NCBI GenBank assembly: GCA_016931085.1
Contig: JAFGFO010000422.1
Location: 1-15,345 of the forward strand
Origin: Thermoflexales bacterium
GTDB taxonomy: Bacteria > Chloroflexota > Anaerolineae > Fen-1058
DNA length: 15,345 nt
Reading direction: 5' to 3'
In this document: one piece after another, positions 7,403-15,308 of the stretch
Layout of the letters: each line of letters opens with the position of its first letter
Numbering within the stretch: position 1 is the first letter of the stretch
The notes under the pieces: generated by a model
Told to the model about the DNA's origin: nothing
Seen by the model: the letters and a program-made list of their open reading frames with translations, nothing else
Databases searched by the model: none
Program-made: the position numbers and the translations under genes

Positions 7403-7422
7403 GGTGCAAATCGGCAAAAGGC

Positions 7423-8859
7423 TCAGGCCTTGGACAAGGCGCTAGAGTAGTCGGCCAACTGCCGGCGGGCTGAAGCGGGCAGGCCGCGCTCAATCTCGCC
7501 GTCGTACTTGCCGGCCAGCATGTCACGATAAAACTGGTAATCCACCCCCTTGACCTTTTCGTCGTCAGGAAAGCGGTGATAGTTCTCCTTGCTCATCAAG
7601 CTCTTGCCCTCGGCGATGAGCTGGTAGCCCAGGGCCGAGCCTGGATAAGGCGCGTAAAAGGCGATCGAGGGCAGCACCCGGCGCGTATACCTGAGCATGC
7701 GCATCGTCTTGAAGGCGTCCTCGCGCGTCTCACCGGGAATGCCCAGCATGATGTTCGACCAGAACACCGGGGGCTGCCTCCCCTGCCGTTCGAGGTCGTC
7801 GGCGATCCTGTGCAACAAGTCGATGGTAAAGTAATTGTCCTCTTCGCTACATTCTTTGTTCAAGAGCCTCAAGACACGATCGCTGCCAGACTCGAAGCCG
7901 ATCGAGATCGTCGTCCAGTTGGTCTCGCGAATGAGCGCTTCAAAAAGCTCTGGCCACTGGCGCACAGTATCGGCGCGGCCGGCTGCCCAGTACGGCCAGA
8001 CCGAGTTAGCCTTGCGAGGATACTTTTCGATCCATTCCTCCAGCCAGGTGGGATTCTGGAAAAACATCGAATCGTGGATGACCACCGAGCCGAGCGGCCC
8101 ATGTTTTTCATCCAGGAAGTTGAGCTCTTCGATGACCATCTCCACCGGGCGGCGGCCCATGTTGGGGATATAGGAATTCTCGTTGCAAAACACGCACTGC
8201 CACGGGCAGACCCGGCTGGTCAGCATCGTCGCCACGGGCGGCGGCCCCCAGCCACATTCGGGTTCCAGCGGCCAGTTGAATTTTCGCTTCAGCTTCCAAC
8301 TGGCCGGCTTGGGCCACAGCCGCCTGTCTATCGCCGGCCACTCGGCCATGGATTTGGCGCCAACGCCCTGGATGACACGTGGGAATGCAGCCGGGTCGCT
8401 AACGAGCGCGGTGATGATTTTCTCGCCCGGCCCCTGGCAAATCTTGTCGAACGCCTCGACCGCCACCATTTCATCCAACGCGACCGTGGCGTGCATGCCG
8501 CCGGCAATCACCAAACCCTGGGGGTTCAGTTCCTTAAAGATCTGGGCCGCTCGGTAAGCGACGGGGAAGGTATAGCTCCTGACGTTCATCAAGAGCACGT
8601 CATAGCCCACCAGCTTGCGACGCAGCTCCCCCCACGAGCGACAGGCACGCGTGGAGGCTAACTCGGTTTCGACGCCGTCTTGGTGGAGAATCGTGCGCAA
8701 GAGCCCCAGCCCGTGGTCCTGCCACTGCTCGTGCGGGCCAGCCGGATTGACCAGGTCACCCAGGTCGCCCAGGTCGAGCCAGAGCCGCCGGGGGCCATCT
8801 GTTTTGCCTTTCGGGGCCCACAGCCTTTTTAGGGTGTGTGAAAATATCTTCTCCGACAT
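7423..8859 (-). CDS. B12-binding-type radical SAM protein
   Basis: A 478-residue radical SAM enzyme. It uses a [4Fe-4S] cluster to cleave S-adenosylmethionine into a radical. The cluster motif is CPWQCVFC (C218, C222, C225, a CX3CX2C pattern) and is followed by a normal TIM-barrel region. This includes SIGFESGSDRVLRLLNK near residue 320 and the IMLGIPGETREDAFKTM block near 375. Residues about 20-160 resemble the cobalamin-binding Rossmann domain of this class (VLLMNVRSYTFP, LVIAGGMHATVALDE), but no DxHxxG cobalamin-ligand motif is visible. The reaction and substrate are unknown. Its ATG overlaps the stop of the upstream carrier gene as TAATG, implying coupled translation. A TTG 18 bases earlier is possible but less likely. 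A 9-base tandem repeat near the start encodes DLGDLGDL. The pairing with an Fe-S carrier fits a cluster-dependent enzyme. Confidence 0.88.
   Translation of the reverse strand: MSEKIFSHTLKRLWAPKGKTDGPRRLWLDLGDLGDLVNPAGPHEQWQDHGLGLLRTILHQDGVETELASTRACRSWGELRRKLVGYDVLLMNVRSYTFPVAYRAAQIFKELNPQGLVIAGGMHATVALDEMVAVEAFDKICQGPGEKIITALVSDPAAFPRVIQGVGAKSMAEWPAIDRRLWPKPASWKLKRKFNWPLEPECGWGPPPVATMLTSRVCPWQCVFCNENSYIPNMGRRPVEMVIEELNFLDEKHGPLGSVVIHDSMFFQNPTWLEEWIEKYPRKANSVWPYWAAGRADTVRQWPELFEALIRETNWTTISIGFESGSDRVLRLLNKECSEEDNYFTIDLLHRIADDLERQGRQPPVFWSNIMLGIPGETREDAFKTMRMLRYTRRVLPSIAFYAPYPGSALGYQLIAEGKSLMSKENYHRFPDDEKVKGVDYQFYRDMLAGKYDGEIERGLPASARRQLADYSSALSKA
8751..8777 (-). repeat. Three 9-bp tandem units in radical SAM gene
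   Basis: CCAGGTCAC, CCAGGTCGC and CCAGGTCGA follow each other without a gap. They encode the repeated Asp-Leu-Gly of LDLGDLGDLV near residue 30. Gain or loss of a unit would keep the reading frame. Confidence 0.75.
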
Positions 8860-9236
8860 TAGCCGCAGCCACGACAACTCGATCCACAGCTCACCGGAGG
8901 CGCGTTGGGGTTATCGATGCTGAAAGCGCCCCCCTGCGGCGTCTCGACGAAATCGATGCTGGCGCCCCACATGTACTGTGAGCTGGCCTGATCGAGGTAC
9001 AGCTTGATGCCGTGGCTCTCGACGACAATGTCTGTGTCGTCGGGCGCGTCATCCAATGCCAGCCCATATTGCAAGCCCGAACACCCCATCCCACTGATGA
9101 ACACGCGCAGCCCGTGATCGGGCTTGGCTCGCTCTTGCAGCAAGGCACTCAACTTGCCGGCTGCCTGTTCACTGATGCTAAGGGCAGGCTCCTGCCCCAA
9201 ATCCGTCAACGAATCCTGCACAATTTCCATCACCAT
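8859..9236 (-). CDS. HesB/IscA-family Fe-S cluster carrier
   Basis: A 125-residue A-type carrier of the HesB/IscA/ErpA family, which holds Fe-S clusters or iron and passes them to target enzymes. The core is clear: LSISEQAAGKLSALLQE, then GLRVFISGMGCSGLQYGL with the first ligand C52, then GIKLYLDQASSQYMWGASIDF. The C-terminus is unusual: the common CGCG motif is replaced by CGSSCRGCG with C117, C121 and C124. This spreads or increases the thiols. About 20 extra residues precede the usual start of the fold. GGGAG lies 8 bases before the ATG at 9236. The stop TAA overlaps the ATG of the radical SAM gene. Upstream lies the SufR-like regulator gene, separated by a hairpin repeat, so the carrier may be transcribed with it. 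Assignment to the family is firm; calling it iscA, sufA or erpA is not justified. Confidence 0.9.
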   Translation of the reverse strand: MVMEIVQDSLTDLGQEPALSISEQAAGKLSALLQERAKPDHGLRVFISGMGCSGLQYGLALDDAPDDTDIVVESHGIKLYLDQASSQYMWGASIDFVETPQGGAFSIDNPNAPPVSCGSSCRGCG

Positions 9237-9270
9237 TCCAACTACTCCCTACTTCAAAGATAGCCATGAC

Positions 9271-9298
9271 GTAGGGGCGCTTCGCGAAGCGCCCCTAC
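9271..9298. repeat. 28-bp palindrome, GTAGGGGCG type
   Basis: Bases 9271-9284 (GTAGGGGCGCTTCG) are the exact reverse complement of 9285-9298. The outer 9 bases match those of the repeat at 5015-5041. It lies between the regulator and the Fe-S carrier gene. Without a T-run on either strand it is not a clear terminator, though its hairpin could partly separate expression of the two genes. Confidence 0.88.
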
Positions 9299-9309
9299 AG
9301 ACATTTCCG

Positions 9310-9927
9310 TCAAGACAAACTAACCCGAAACACGCACGCGCCATCTTCGCTCGTCACACGCGACACGCGTTCCGGCGCGACACTCAATAGGTGAGCGAAC
9401 AAATTCACATCGATCTGGCAAATCTGCTCGTGGTTTTGTACCACGTCACGGTACGGGCAGTTCGTCACGTACAACGTATAACCCGCCCCTCCGCTCTCGT
9501 AACGCACCATGTAGCCTTTACCGTCGAGAAAACTCACCACCCGCCCAAGCCGGGCACTCATCGTTTCGCCAGGCGGGCCAGGCGGAAACTCGCCGGCAAT
9601 CCGGCCAGCTATGTTTTTCATCACAGCAAGCTGTTCTAGCGGCGACAGGCGCTCTTCAACCTCACTAAAAATCATGTCGGCCAGGCCAGCATAGTTTTGA
9701 GGAAAGTGATCCGACGCCGCTTCAGTCAGGCTGTAGACATACTGAGGGCGGCCAGGTATAGACCGCCGCCGAATCTCGGGCGACTCGACCAATCCATCTC
9801 CACGTAAAATGTCCAGGTGATGGCGTATAGTCGCCGAGGTCAAGCGCAACTCACCGCTCAGCTCTTCAACCGTCGCCTGCCCACGCTCCCTCAATATTTT
9901 CAGGATTTGCTGACGAGTATCTTGCAT
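9310..9927 (-). CDS. SufR-like Fe-S-sensing transcriptional regulator
   Basis: A 205-residue DNA-binding protein. Residues about 1-65 form a winged helix-turn-helix of the ArsR/DeoR kind (RQQILKILRERGQATVEELS, then TSATIRHHLDILRGDGLV). The C-terminal half has the cysteine pattern of the SufR family: NCPYRDVV with C157, then C170 (EQIC), then C198 (GACVFRV). In SufR these bind a cluster that controls genes for Fe-S assembly. I chose the ATG at 9927 because GGAGG lies 8 bases upstream; a longer start at 9960 lies inside the promoter's -10 box. Downstream on the same strand come an Fe-S carrier and a radical SAM enzyme; divergently lies the nuo operon. Control of either set, and autoregulation through the palindrome in its own promoter, are inferences. 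The target set is unknown, so I give no gene symbol. Confidence 0.82.
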   Translation of the reverse strand: MQDTRQQILKILRERGQATVEELSGELRLTSATIRHHLDILRGDGLVESPEIRRRSIPGRPQYVYSLTEAASDHFPQNYAGLADMIFSEVEERLSPLEQLAVMKNIAGRIAGEFPPGPPGETMSARLGRVVSFLDGKGYMVRYESGGAGYTLYVTNCPYRDVVQNHEQICQIDVNLFAHLLSVAPERVSRVTSEDGACVFRVSLS

Positions 9928-9958
9928 CACGCCCACCTCCTTGTGCAAATATGGTTCC

Positions 9959-9987
9959 ATTGTAGCATGCTAAGCGCAATTTGTCAA
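9959..9987 (-). promoter_or_regulatory. Near-consensus promoter of the SufR-like gene
   Basis: On the minus strand, TTGACA (9987-9982) and TACAAT (9964-9959) are 17 bases apart, with TGC just before the -10 (extended -10). Transcription would start near 9952, leaving a short leader with a strong GGAGG before the ATG at 9927. A perfect 10-bp palindrome, TAGCATGCTA (9963-9972), overlaps the -10 edge and is a candidate autoregulatory operator. Confidence 0.8.
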
Positions 9988-10063
9988 ATTAATATCTTGA
10001 TAATCAGGCAATTCCGCTTTGGACAAGACCCAACACGTGAAACGTGAATGACGCAAGTCAGTG

Positions 10064-10092
10064 TTGCCATATAGCTCTAGCTATGCTATAAT
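10064..10092 (+). promoter_or_regulatory. Near-consensus promoter of the nuoB operon
   Basis: TTGCCA (10064-10069) and TATAAT (10087-10092) are 17 bases apart with TGC before the -10 (extended -10). Transcription would start near 10099, giving a leader of about 95 bases. TAGCTATGCTA (10078-10088) overlaps the -10 just as TAGCATGCTA does in the divergent regulator promoter. TATAGC (10070-10075) and GCTATA (10085-10090) form a wider dyad. Confidence 0.8.
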
Positions 10093-10122
10093 CAACCCGC
10101 ACGTTTCGTGAAATTTGTGTGT

Positions 10123-10139
10123 TCGTGTCATTCGTGATT
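10123..10139 (+). repeat. Direct repeat copy 1 (TCGTGTCATTCGTGATT)
   Basis: These 17 bases recur exactly at 10910-10926. A related form, CCGTGTCATCCGTG, lies at 15161-15174. All three are outside genes, so this is a dispersed intergenic motif. Here it falls in the transcribed leader of nuoB. Confidence 0.8.
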
Positions 10140-10152
10140 TATTTTCGGAGTA

Positions 10153-10174
10153 GCGGGCCATAAACATGGCCTGC
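10153..10174 (+). promoter_or_regulatory. Hairpin in the nuoB leader
   Basis: Nine pairs (10153-10161 with 10166-10174, one G-T wobble) close an AAAC loop. The hairpin ends 4 bases before the GGAGG ribosome-binding sequence of nuoB. It could affect translation or RNA stability; this is inference. Confidence 0.5.
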
Positions 10175-10193
10175 ACACGGAGGTCGATTCTGT

Positions 10194-10886
10194 ATGGAAC
10201 AAACGCTTCAAAACCCGCCTGTCCCCGGTGAGCTGAAAAGCAATATCCTTATCACCACGATCGACAAGTTGTACAACTGGGGGCGTAAACGCAGCACGTG
10301 GCCAATGGGCTTTGGCCTAGCGTGCTGCGCCTTTGAGATGATCGCCACAGCCGCCGCACGCTATGACATCGCGCGCTTCGGCATGGAGTTGTTCCGCGCC
10401 AGCCCGCGCCAGGCCGATCTGATGGTTGTCGCCGGCACAGTGACCAAAAAAATGCTGCCGCAAATCGTGCGCCTGTACAATCAAATCGCCGAGCCTAAAT
10501 ACATCATCGCGATGGGGGCGTGTGCCATTTCGGGCGGGCCGTTTAAAGAAGGCTACGGCGTGGTGTCTGGCATTGACAAATACATCCCCGTCGACGTCTA
10601 TATCCCCGGCTGTCCGCCCAAGCCCGAGTCGCTGCTGCAAGGCTTTCTCAAATTGTTCGAGACGATGGATAGCCAATCGATCCGCAGCGTGCCGTGGTAT
10701 CAAAAGACCGGAAGCGTTGGGGTGCCGGTGCCCATTTTGGGTCCCGATGTGTTTGACTGGCGGCGCTTGGAAGAACTCAAGGCGCATAGTGCGACAGCGC
10801 CGGCTGGTGAAGCGGCGCTTGCAGAGTCAGTCGGCGCTTTGGAACAGGACACAGGCACGCTAGACATGCGTGAAAACTTGTCCTGA
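10194..10886 (+). CDS. nuoB: NADH-quinone oxidoreductase subunit B (NuoB)
   Basis: A 230-residue NuoB/PSST subunit of respiratory complex I. It sits at the junction of the peripheral and membrane arms and holds cluster N2, which passes electrons to quinone. The N2 ligands are all present: C44 and C45 in [10 protein letters not shown]110 in [10 protein letters not shown] and C140 in [10 protein letters not shown]. The core ends near residue 160; about 60 extra residues follow that are low in conservation signals and longer than in many NuoB proteins. GGAGG lies 10 bases before the ATG. The last three codons and the stop lie within an intergenic repeat (10877-10900). It is the first gene of a partial nuo cluster; nuoA, normally just upstream, is absent, and the regulator gene stands there instead on the opposite strand. 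Confidence 0.95.
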   Translation: MEQTLQNPPVPGELKSNILITTIDKLYNWGRKRSTWPMGFGLACCAFEMIATAAARYDIARFGMELFRASPRQADLMVVAGTVTKKMLPQIVRLYNQIAEPKYIIAMGACAISGGPFKEGYGVVSGIDKYIPVDVYIPGCPPKPESLLQGFLKLFETMDSQSIRSVPWYQKTGSVGVPVPILGPDVFDWRRLEELKAHSATAPAGEAALAESVGALEQDTGTLDMRENLS

Positions 10887-10900
10887 GCCAAGTCGAAGGA
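10877..10900. repeat. Dispersed repeat at the nuoB stop codon
   Basis: CTTGTCCTGAGCC followed by AAGTCGAAGGA. The TGA inside it is the nuoB stop. From memory, this type of TCCTGAGC...GTCGAAGGA string is common between genes in many environmental bacterial genomes, which would need a search to confirm. CTTG and CAAG allow a small hairpin. Confidence 0.55.
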
Positions 10901-10909
10901 TTCGTATAG

Positions 10910-10926
10910 TCGTGTCATTCGTGATT
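10910..10926 (+). repeat. Direct repeat copy 2 (TCGTGTCATTCGTGATT)
   Basis: Exact second copy of the 17 bases at 10123-10139, so it occurs in front of both nuoB and nuoC-nuoD. Confidence 0.8.
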
Positions 10927-10937
10927 CAAGTCTGAGC

Positions 10938-10957
10938 GGCAGGTATGGGAACCTGCC
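10938..10957 (+). repeat. Small hairpin between nuoB and nuoCD
   Basis: GGCAGGT (10938-10944) pairs with ACCTGCC (10951-10957) around a 6-base loop. It lies in the 109-base gap between the two genes. No T-run follows. Confidence 0.6.
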
Positions 10958-10975
10958 CAACCTAAACCCGAAACT

Positions 10976-10987
10976 CTCTTCGAAGAG
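10976..10987 (+). promoter_or_regulatory. Palindrome overlapping nuoCD ribosome-binding site
   Basis: CTCTTCGAAGAG is a 12-base palindrome. Its right half runs into AGAGGAA, the ribosome-binding sequence 6-7 bases before the nuoCD ATG. Pairing could partly hide that site. The stem is short, so any effect is uncertain. Confidence 0.35.
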
Positions 10988-10995
10988 GAACACAT

Positions 10996-12789
<1,794 letters not shown>

Positions 12790-12823
12790 ACCTGGAAGCT
12801 GAAACCCAAATAGGAGAACACGC

Positions 12824-13396
12824 ATGTACGGTTGGGGCTTGGTCAAAGGCTTGGGCGTTACCCTCAAGCATTTCATAGCAACTTATGTGGACGATGCGCG
12901 CTACCTGCTGCGCGGCGGACGCTATCGCCAAGAACACGTTCGAGAAAGGCAAGCGCCCAAGTCAAGCGGCGTTTACACCGTGCAATATCCTTACGAGCGC
13001 GTCCCCGTGCCGGAAAAATTTCGCTACATTCCATTCCTGGTCGTGGATTCAGACACAGGCCAAGAACGCTGCACAGCCTGCGGTATTTGCGCCAAGGTTT
13101 GCCCACCTCAATGCATCTGGATCGTGCGCGCCAAGGATCCGGACACAGGCCGCCCCAAGTCGGACGCGGCCGAGTTCACGATTGACGCCACGCTCTGCAT
13201 GAACTGTGGCCTGTGCGCCGAGTTTTGCCCATTCGATTCGATCAAGATGGATCACAATTACGAGCTGGCCGTCTACGATCGCTTTGACGCGCTCGTATTC
13301 AGGCAAGACAAACTGGACAAGCCCGACACGTATCATTACCAAATCCATCCTTCAGCCCAAGCCCTCGAAGTCTCGAGGAAGAAGAAAAAGAGTTAA
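12824..13396 (+). CDS. nuoI: NADH-quinone oxidoreductase subunit I (NuoI)
   Basis: A 190-residue complex I subunit that carries electrons through clusters N6a and N6b to NuoB. Two complete 4Fe-4S motifs are seen: CTACGICAKVCPP (C83, C86, C89, C93) and CMNCGLCAEFCPF (C125, C128, C131, C135). An extra C97 follows the first. The N-terminal amphipathic helix (VKGLGVTLKHFIATYVDDARY) is typical of this subunit, given here as residues 7 onward, and the charged C-terminus ends in RKKKKS. AGGAG lies 7 bases before the ATG. It is the last nuo gene of the cluster, and its stop lies 11 bases before ricT. No nuoH precedes it, unlike in common nuo operons. Confidence 0.95.
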   Translation: MYGWGLVKGLGVTLKHFIATYVDDARYLLRGGRYRQEHVRERQAPKSSGVYTVQYPYERVPVPEKFRYIPFLVVDSDTGQERCTACGICAKVCPPQCIWIVRAKDPDTGRPKSDAAEFTIDATLCMNCGLCAEFCPFDSIKMDHNYELAVYDRFDALVFRQDKLDKPDTYHYQIHPSAQALEVSRKKKKS

Positions 13397-13407
13397 GAGG
13401 GAATTGC

Positions 13408-14424
13408 ATGGCAGACAAAAATAGTCCGACCAGGCTGGTCGGAGTGAGATTTTACCCAATTGGTAAAACTTATCACTTTGACGCCAGCGGCTGGCCCAAC
13501 TTGAAACAGGGCGATTTCGTCATCGTCGAAACCGCGCGCGGCCGGCAGATGGGCCAGGTGACTGTGCTCGACCCACCGAGCAGCGACAATACACCCGGCA
13601 GCGTCAAGCCCATCGAGAGTATAGCGACCGGGCGTGACATGGCCATCCGCTGCCATTGGCAAGGCAAAGAAGCCGAGGCGCTGGAAATCTGCCAGCAAGC
13701 CGCGCGCCACCTCAACTTGCCGATCAAGGTGATCAAGGCCGAATACAGTTTTGACGGCACGCGCCTGCTCTTTTTATACACCGCTGAGAACAAGATCGAT
13801 ACGCACAAGCTCAAGCAAGAAATCACGCCTTCCTTTCGCGCTCGGATAGAGTTCAAGCTGGTGGGGCCAAGGGATGCGGCCAAGTCGCTAGGCGGCTACG
13901 GCGCGTGCGGCGAGCTGCGCTGCTGCCAGCGCTTTCTGACCAGCTTCAGCTCGATTAGCATCAAGATGGCTAAAGAGCAAGAGATCAATCTCAATCCCCA
14001 AGAAATCACCGGGGTGTGCGGCCGCTTACGCTGCTGCCTGGCCTACGAATATGAACAATATGTCGAAGCACGCAAAGGGCTACCCAAGCGAGGCAAAGAA
14101 ATTGGCACCTCCAAGGGACGCGGCGTGGTCACCGAGGTGCTGCCACTCAAAGGCGCTGTGATGGTGCGAGTGGACGAACTGCACTTCGAGGTGGCGCGCG
14201 AGGACATCCTTCCACTGGAAGGGTCCACTCAGACAGCCCCACAAGCAGCCACTCCACAACCCAGCAGCACCCTCGCCAGCCGCCGCGGACGCAAACGACG
14301 CAGAAAGAAAACAGGCGGCTCCAGCCGTATGGACGCTCACCATGAACAAAAAAAAGTCAACCAGGGACGCCAAGCCTCCAAGCCCAAGACTCATGCAAGT
14401 CCTACTGATTCTCGCTCATCCTGA
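13408..14424 (+). CDS. ricT: RicT/YaaT family PSP1-domain protein
   Basis: A 338-residue PSP1 C-terminal-domain protein. In Bacillus subtilis the relative RicT (YaaT) joins RicA and RicF in a complex holding 4Fe-4S clusters that affects RNase Y-dependent RNA processing. Visible here are the N-terminal VGVRFYPIGKTYHFDA, the core GDFVIVETARGRQMGQV and two paired cysteine motifs: CGELRCC (C167, C172, C173) and CGRLRCC (C204, C209, C210), the likely cluster ligands. Residues about 272-338 are a low-complexity, very basic tail (RRGRKRRRKK) that may bind nucleic acid and is longer than I expect for the core family. GAGGG lies 6 bases before the ATG. It is only 11 bases after nuoI and so probably cotranscribed with the nuo genes. 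Its 3' end overlaps the next gene. ricA and ricF are not in the window. Confidence 0.88.
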   Translation: MADKNSPTRLVGVRFYPIGKTYHFDASGWPNLKQGDFVIVETARGRQMGQVTVLDPPSSDNTPGSVKPIESIATGRDMAIRCHWQGKEAEALEICQQAARHLNLPIKVIKAEYSFDGTRLLFLYTAENKIDTHKLKQEITPSFRARIEFKLVGPRDAAKSLGGYGACGELRCCQRFLTSFSSISIKMAKEQEINLNPQEITGVCGRLRCCLAYEYEQYVEARKGLPKRGKEIGTSKGRGVVTEVLPLKGAVMVRVDELHFEVAREDILPLEGSTQTAPQAATPQPSSTLASRRGRKRRRKKTGGSSRMDAHHEQKKVNQGRQASKPKTHASPTDSRSS

Positions 14425-15079
14425 TGACCCAGAGTTCTTCTGCGGCGCTACACTGGCCAAGTGGGCGCGCGAGGGCAAGAACATCACCTATCTGCTGGCA
14501 AGCTGCGGCGACAAGGGCAGCGACGATCCAACGATGACGCCCGAGGTGTTATGCGCCGATCGCCAGGTAGAACAGCACGCCGCGGCCGCCATCATCGGCG
14601 CTCGCCAGCTCATCTTTTTGCGCTACGCGGACGGCGAGTTGTTCAACACACTCGAGTTGCGCCGCGAACTGGTGCGCGCCATTCGCCGCTACAAGCCCGA
14701 CATCATCGTGACGTGCGATCCGACCACCTATTTTCGCGCCAATGCCTACATCAACCACAGCGACCACCGCACCATCGGCGCGGCCGCGCTGGACGCCGTG
14801 TTCCCGGCCGCCGGCAACCGCATGTACTTTCCAGAGCTGCTGGCCGAAGGCTTGGAACCCCATTCGCCACGCGAGATATGGTTTTCGCTCACCAACGAGC
14901 CCAACACCTGGGTCGACGTCACCGACACCATCGACGTCAAGCTGGCGGCCCTGCGCGAGCACAAAAGCCAAATTAAAGACCCGCTCGCCTTGGAACAGCG
15001 TGTGCGCGAGCGGCTGCGGCAAAGCAGTGACGACGGGCGCGAATGCTACGAGGAATCCTTTCGCGTGATCAAGCTGTAA
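14393..15079 (+). CDS. PIG-L/LmbE-family deacetylase
   Basis: A 228-residue protein of the PIG-L family, zinc-dependent enzymes that remove N-acetyl groups from sugar-linked substrates (GlcNAc-PI, mycothiol and bacillithiol precursors, antibiotics). The zinc site is complete: AHPDDPEFFCGAT (H9, D11, D12) and NHSDHRTIG (H122, D124, H125). I chose the ATG at 14393 because MQVLLILAHPDD is the normal family start and it overlaps ricT by only 32 bases. An ATG at 14342 would add 17 basic residues and an 83-base overlap. Neither start has a clear ribosome-binding sequence, so coupling to ricT translation is likely. The substrate is unknown. An association with low-molecular-weight thiol synthesis is possible, but no partner glycosyltransferase or ligase gene is near. 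Its TAA runs directly into an intergenic repeat. Confidence 0.88.
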   Translation: MQVLLILAHPDDPEFFCGATLAKWAREGKNITYLLASCGDKGSDDPTMTPEVLCADRQVEQHAAAAIIGARQLIFLRYADGELFNTLELRRELVRAIRRYKPDIIVTCDPTTYFRANAYINHSDHRTIGAAALDAVFPAAGNRMYFPELLAEGLEPHSPREIWFSLTNEPNTWVDVTDTIDVKLAALREHKSQIKDPLALEQRVRERLRQSSDDGRECYEESFRVIKL

Positions 15080-15087
15080 CACGGAGA

Positions 15088-15176
15088 GACACGGAAAACA
15101 CGGATTTAACGGATTGACACAGATAATTGGATCGATCAGCAAAAATCTCGATCTAAAAATCCGTGTCATCCGTGCG
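15088..15176. repeat. Imperfect inverted repeat of CACGGA/TCCGTG units
   Basis: ACACGGATTT (15098-15107) and AAATCCGTGT (15157-15166) pair exactly. The arms extend imperfectly to about 20 bases each (15088-15107 and 15157-15176). The motif resembles the CGTGTCATTCGTG repeats in front of nuoB and nuoCD. It starts directly after the deacetylase stop codon. Confidence 0.7.
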
Positions 15177-15192
15177 CTTTGCGTCCGTGTCC

Positions 15193-15198
15193 TATAAT
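15193..15198 (+). promoter_or_regulatory. Isolated TATAAT box
   Basis: TATAAT in a non-coding stretch near the right end. No good -35 box is present, and no gene begins within the remaining 147 bases. It may serve a gene beyond the window. Confidence 0.3.
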
Positions 15199-15242
15199 AT
15201 TACCCGCGAAAAACTATCACAATCGCGAAGATTTTCGCTTGC

Positions 15243-15308
15243 GCGCCGAGCACTCAGGGTGCGCCGAGAAGATTTTTAAAAACTCTGCGTTCTCGGCGCT
15301 CTCGGCGG
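15243..15308. repeat. GCGCCGAG/CTCGGCG repeat cluster
   Basis: GCGCCGAG occurs at 15243 and 15261. GCGCCGAGAA (15261-15270) pairs exactly with TTCTCGGCGC (15290-15299). CTCTGCGTT, CTCGGCGCT and CTCGGCGGT form three 9-base tandem units from 15283. The whole is a small intergenic repeat block with no reading frame of note. Confidence 0.7.

Noticed and set aside
7576..8661. Long plus-strand open frame (361 codons) opposite the radical SAM gene
   Set aside because: It is antisense to a gene with an intact CX3CX2C motif; its composition is shadow-like.
9271..9298. Palindrome as a rho-independent terminator
   Set aside because: There is no run of T after the stem on either strand.
9928..9960. Earlier ATG at 9960 for the SufR-like gene
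   Set aside because: It lies within the -10 box of a near-consensus promoter and has no ribosome-binding sequence, whereas the ATG at 9927 has GGAGG 8 bases upstream.
14342..14392. Earlier ATG for the deacetylase
   Set aside because: It would add 17 non-family basic residues and extend the overlap with ricT to 83 bases; the later ATG gives the normal family N-terminus.
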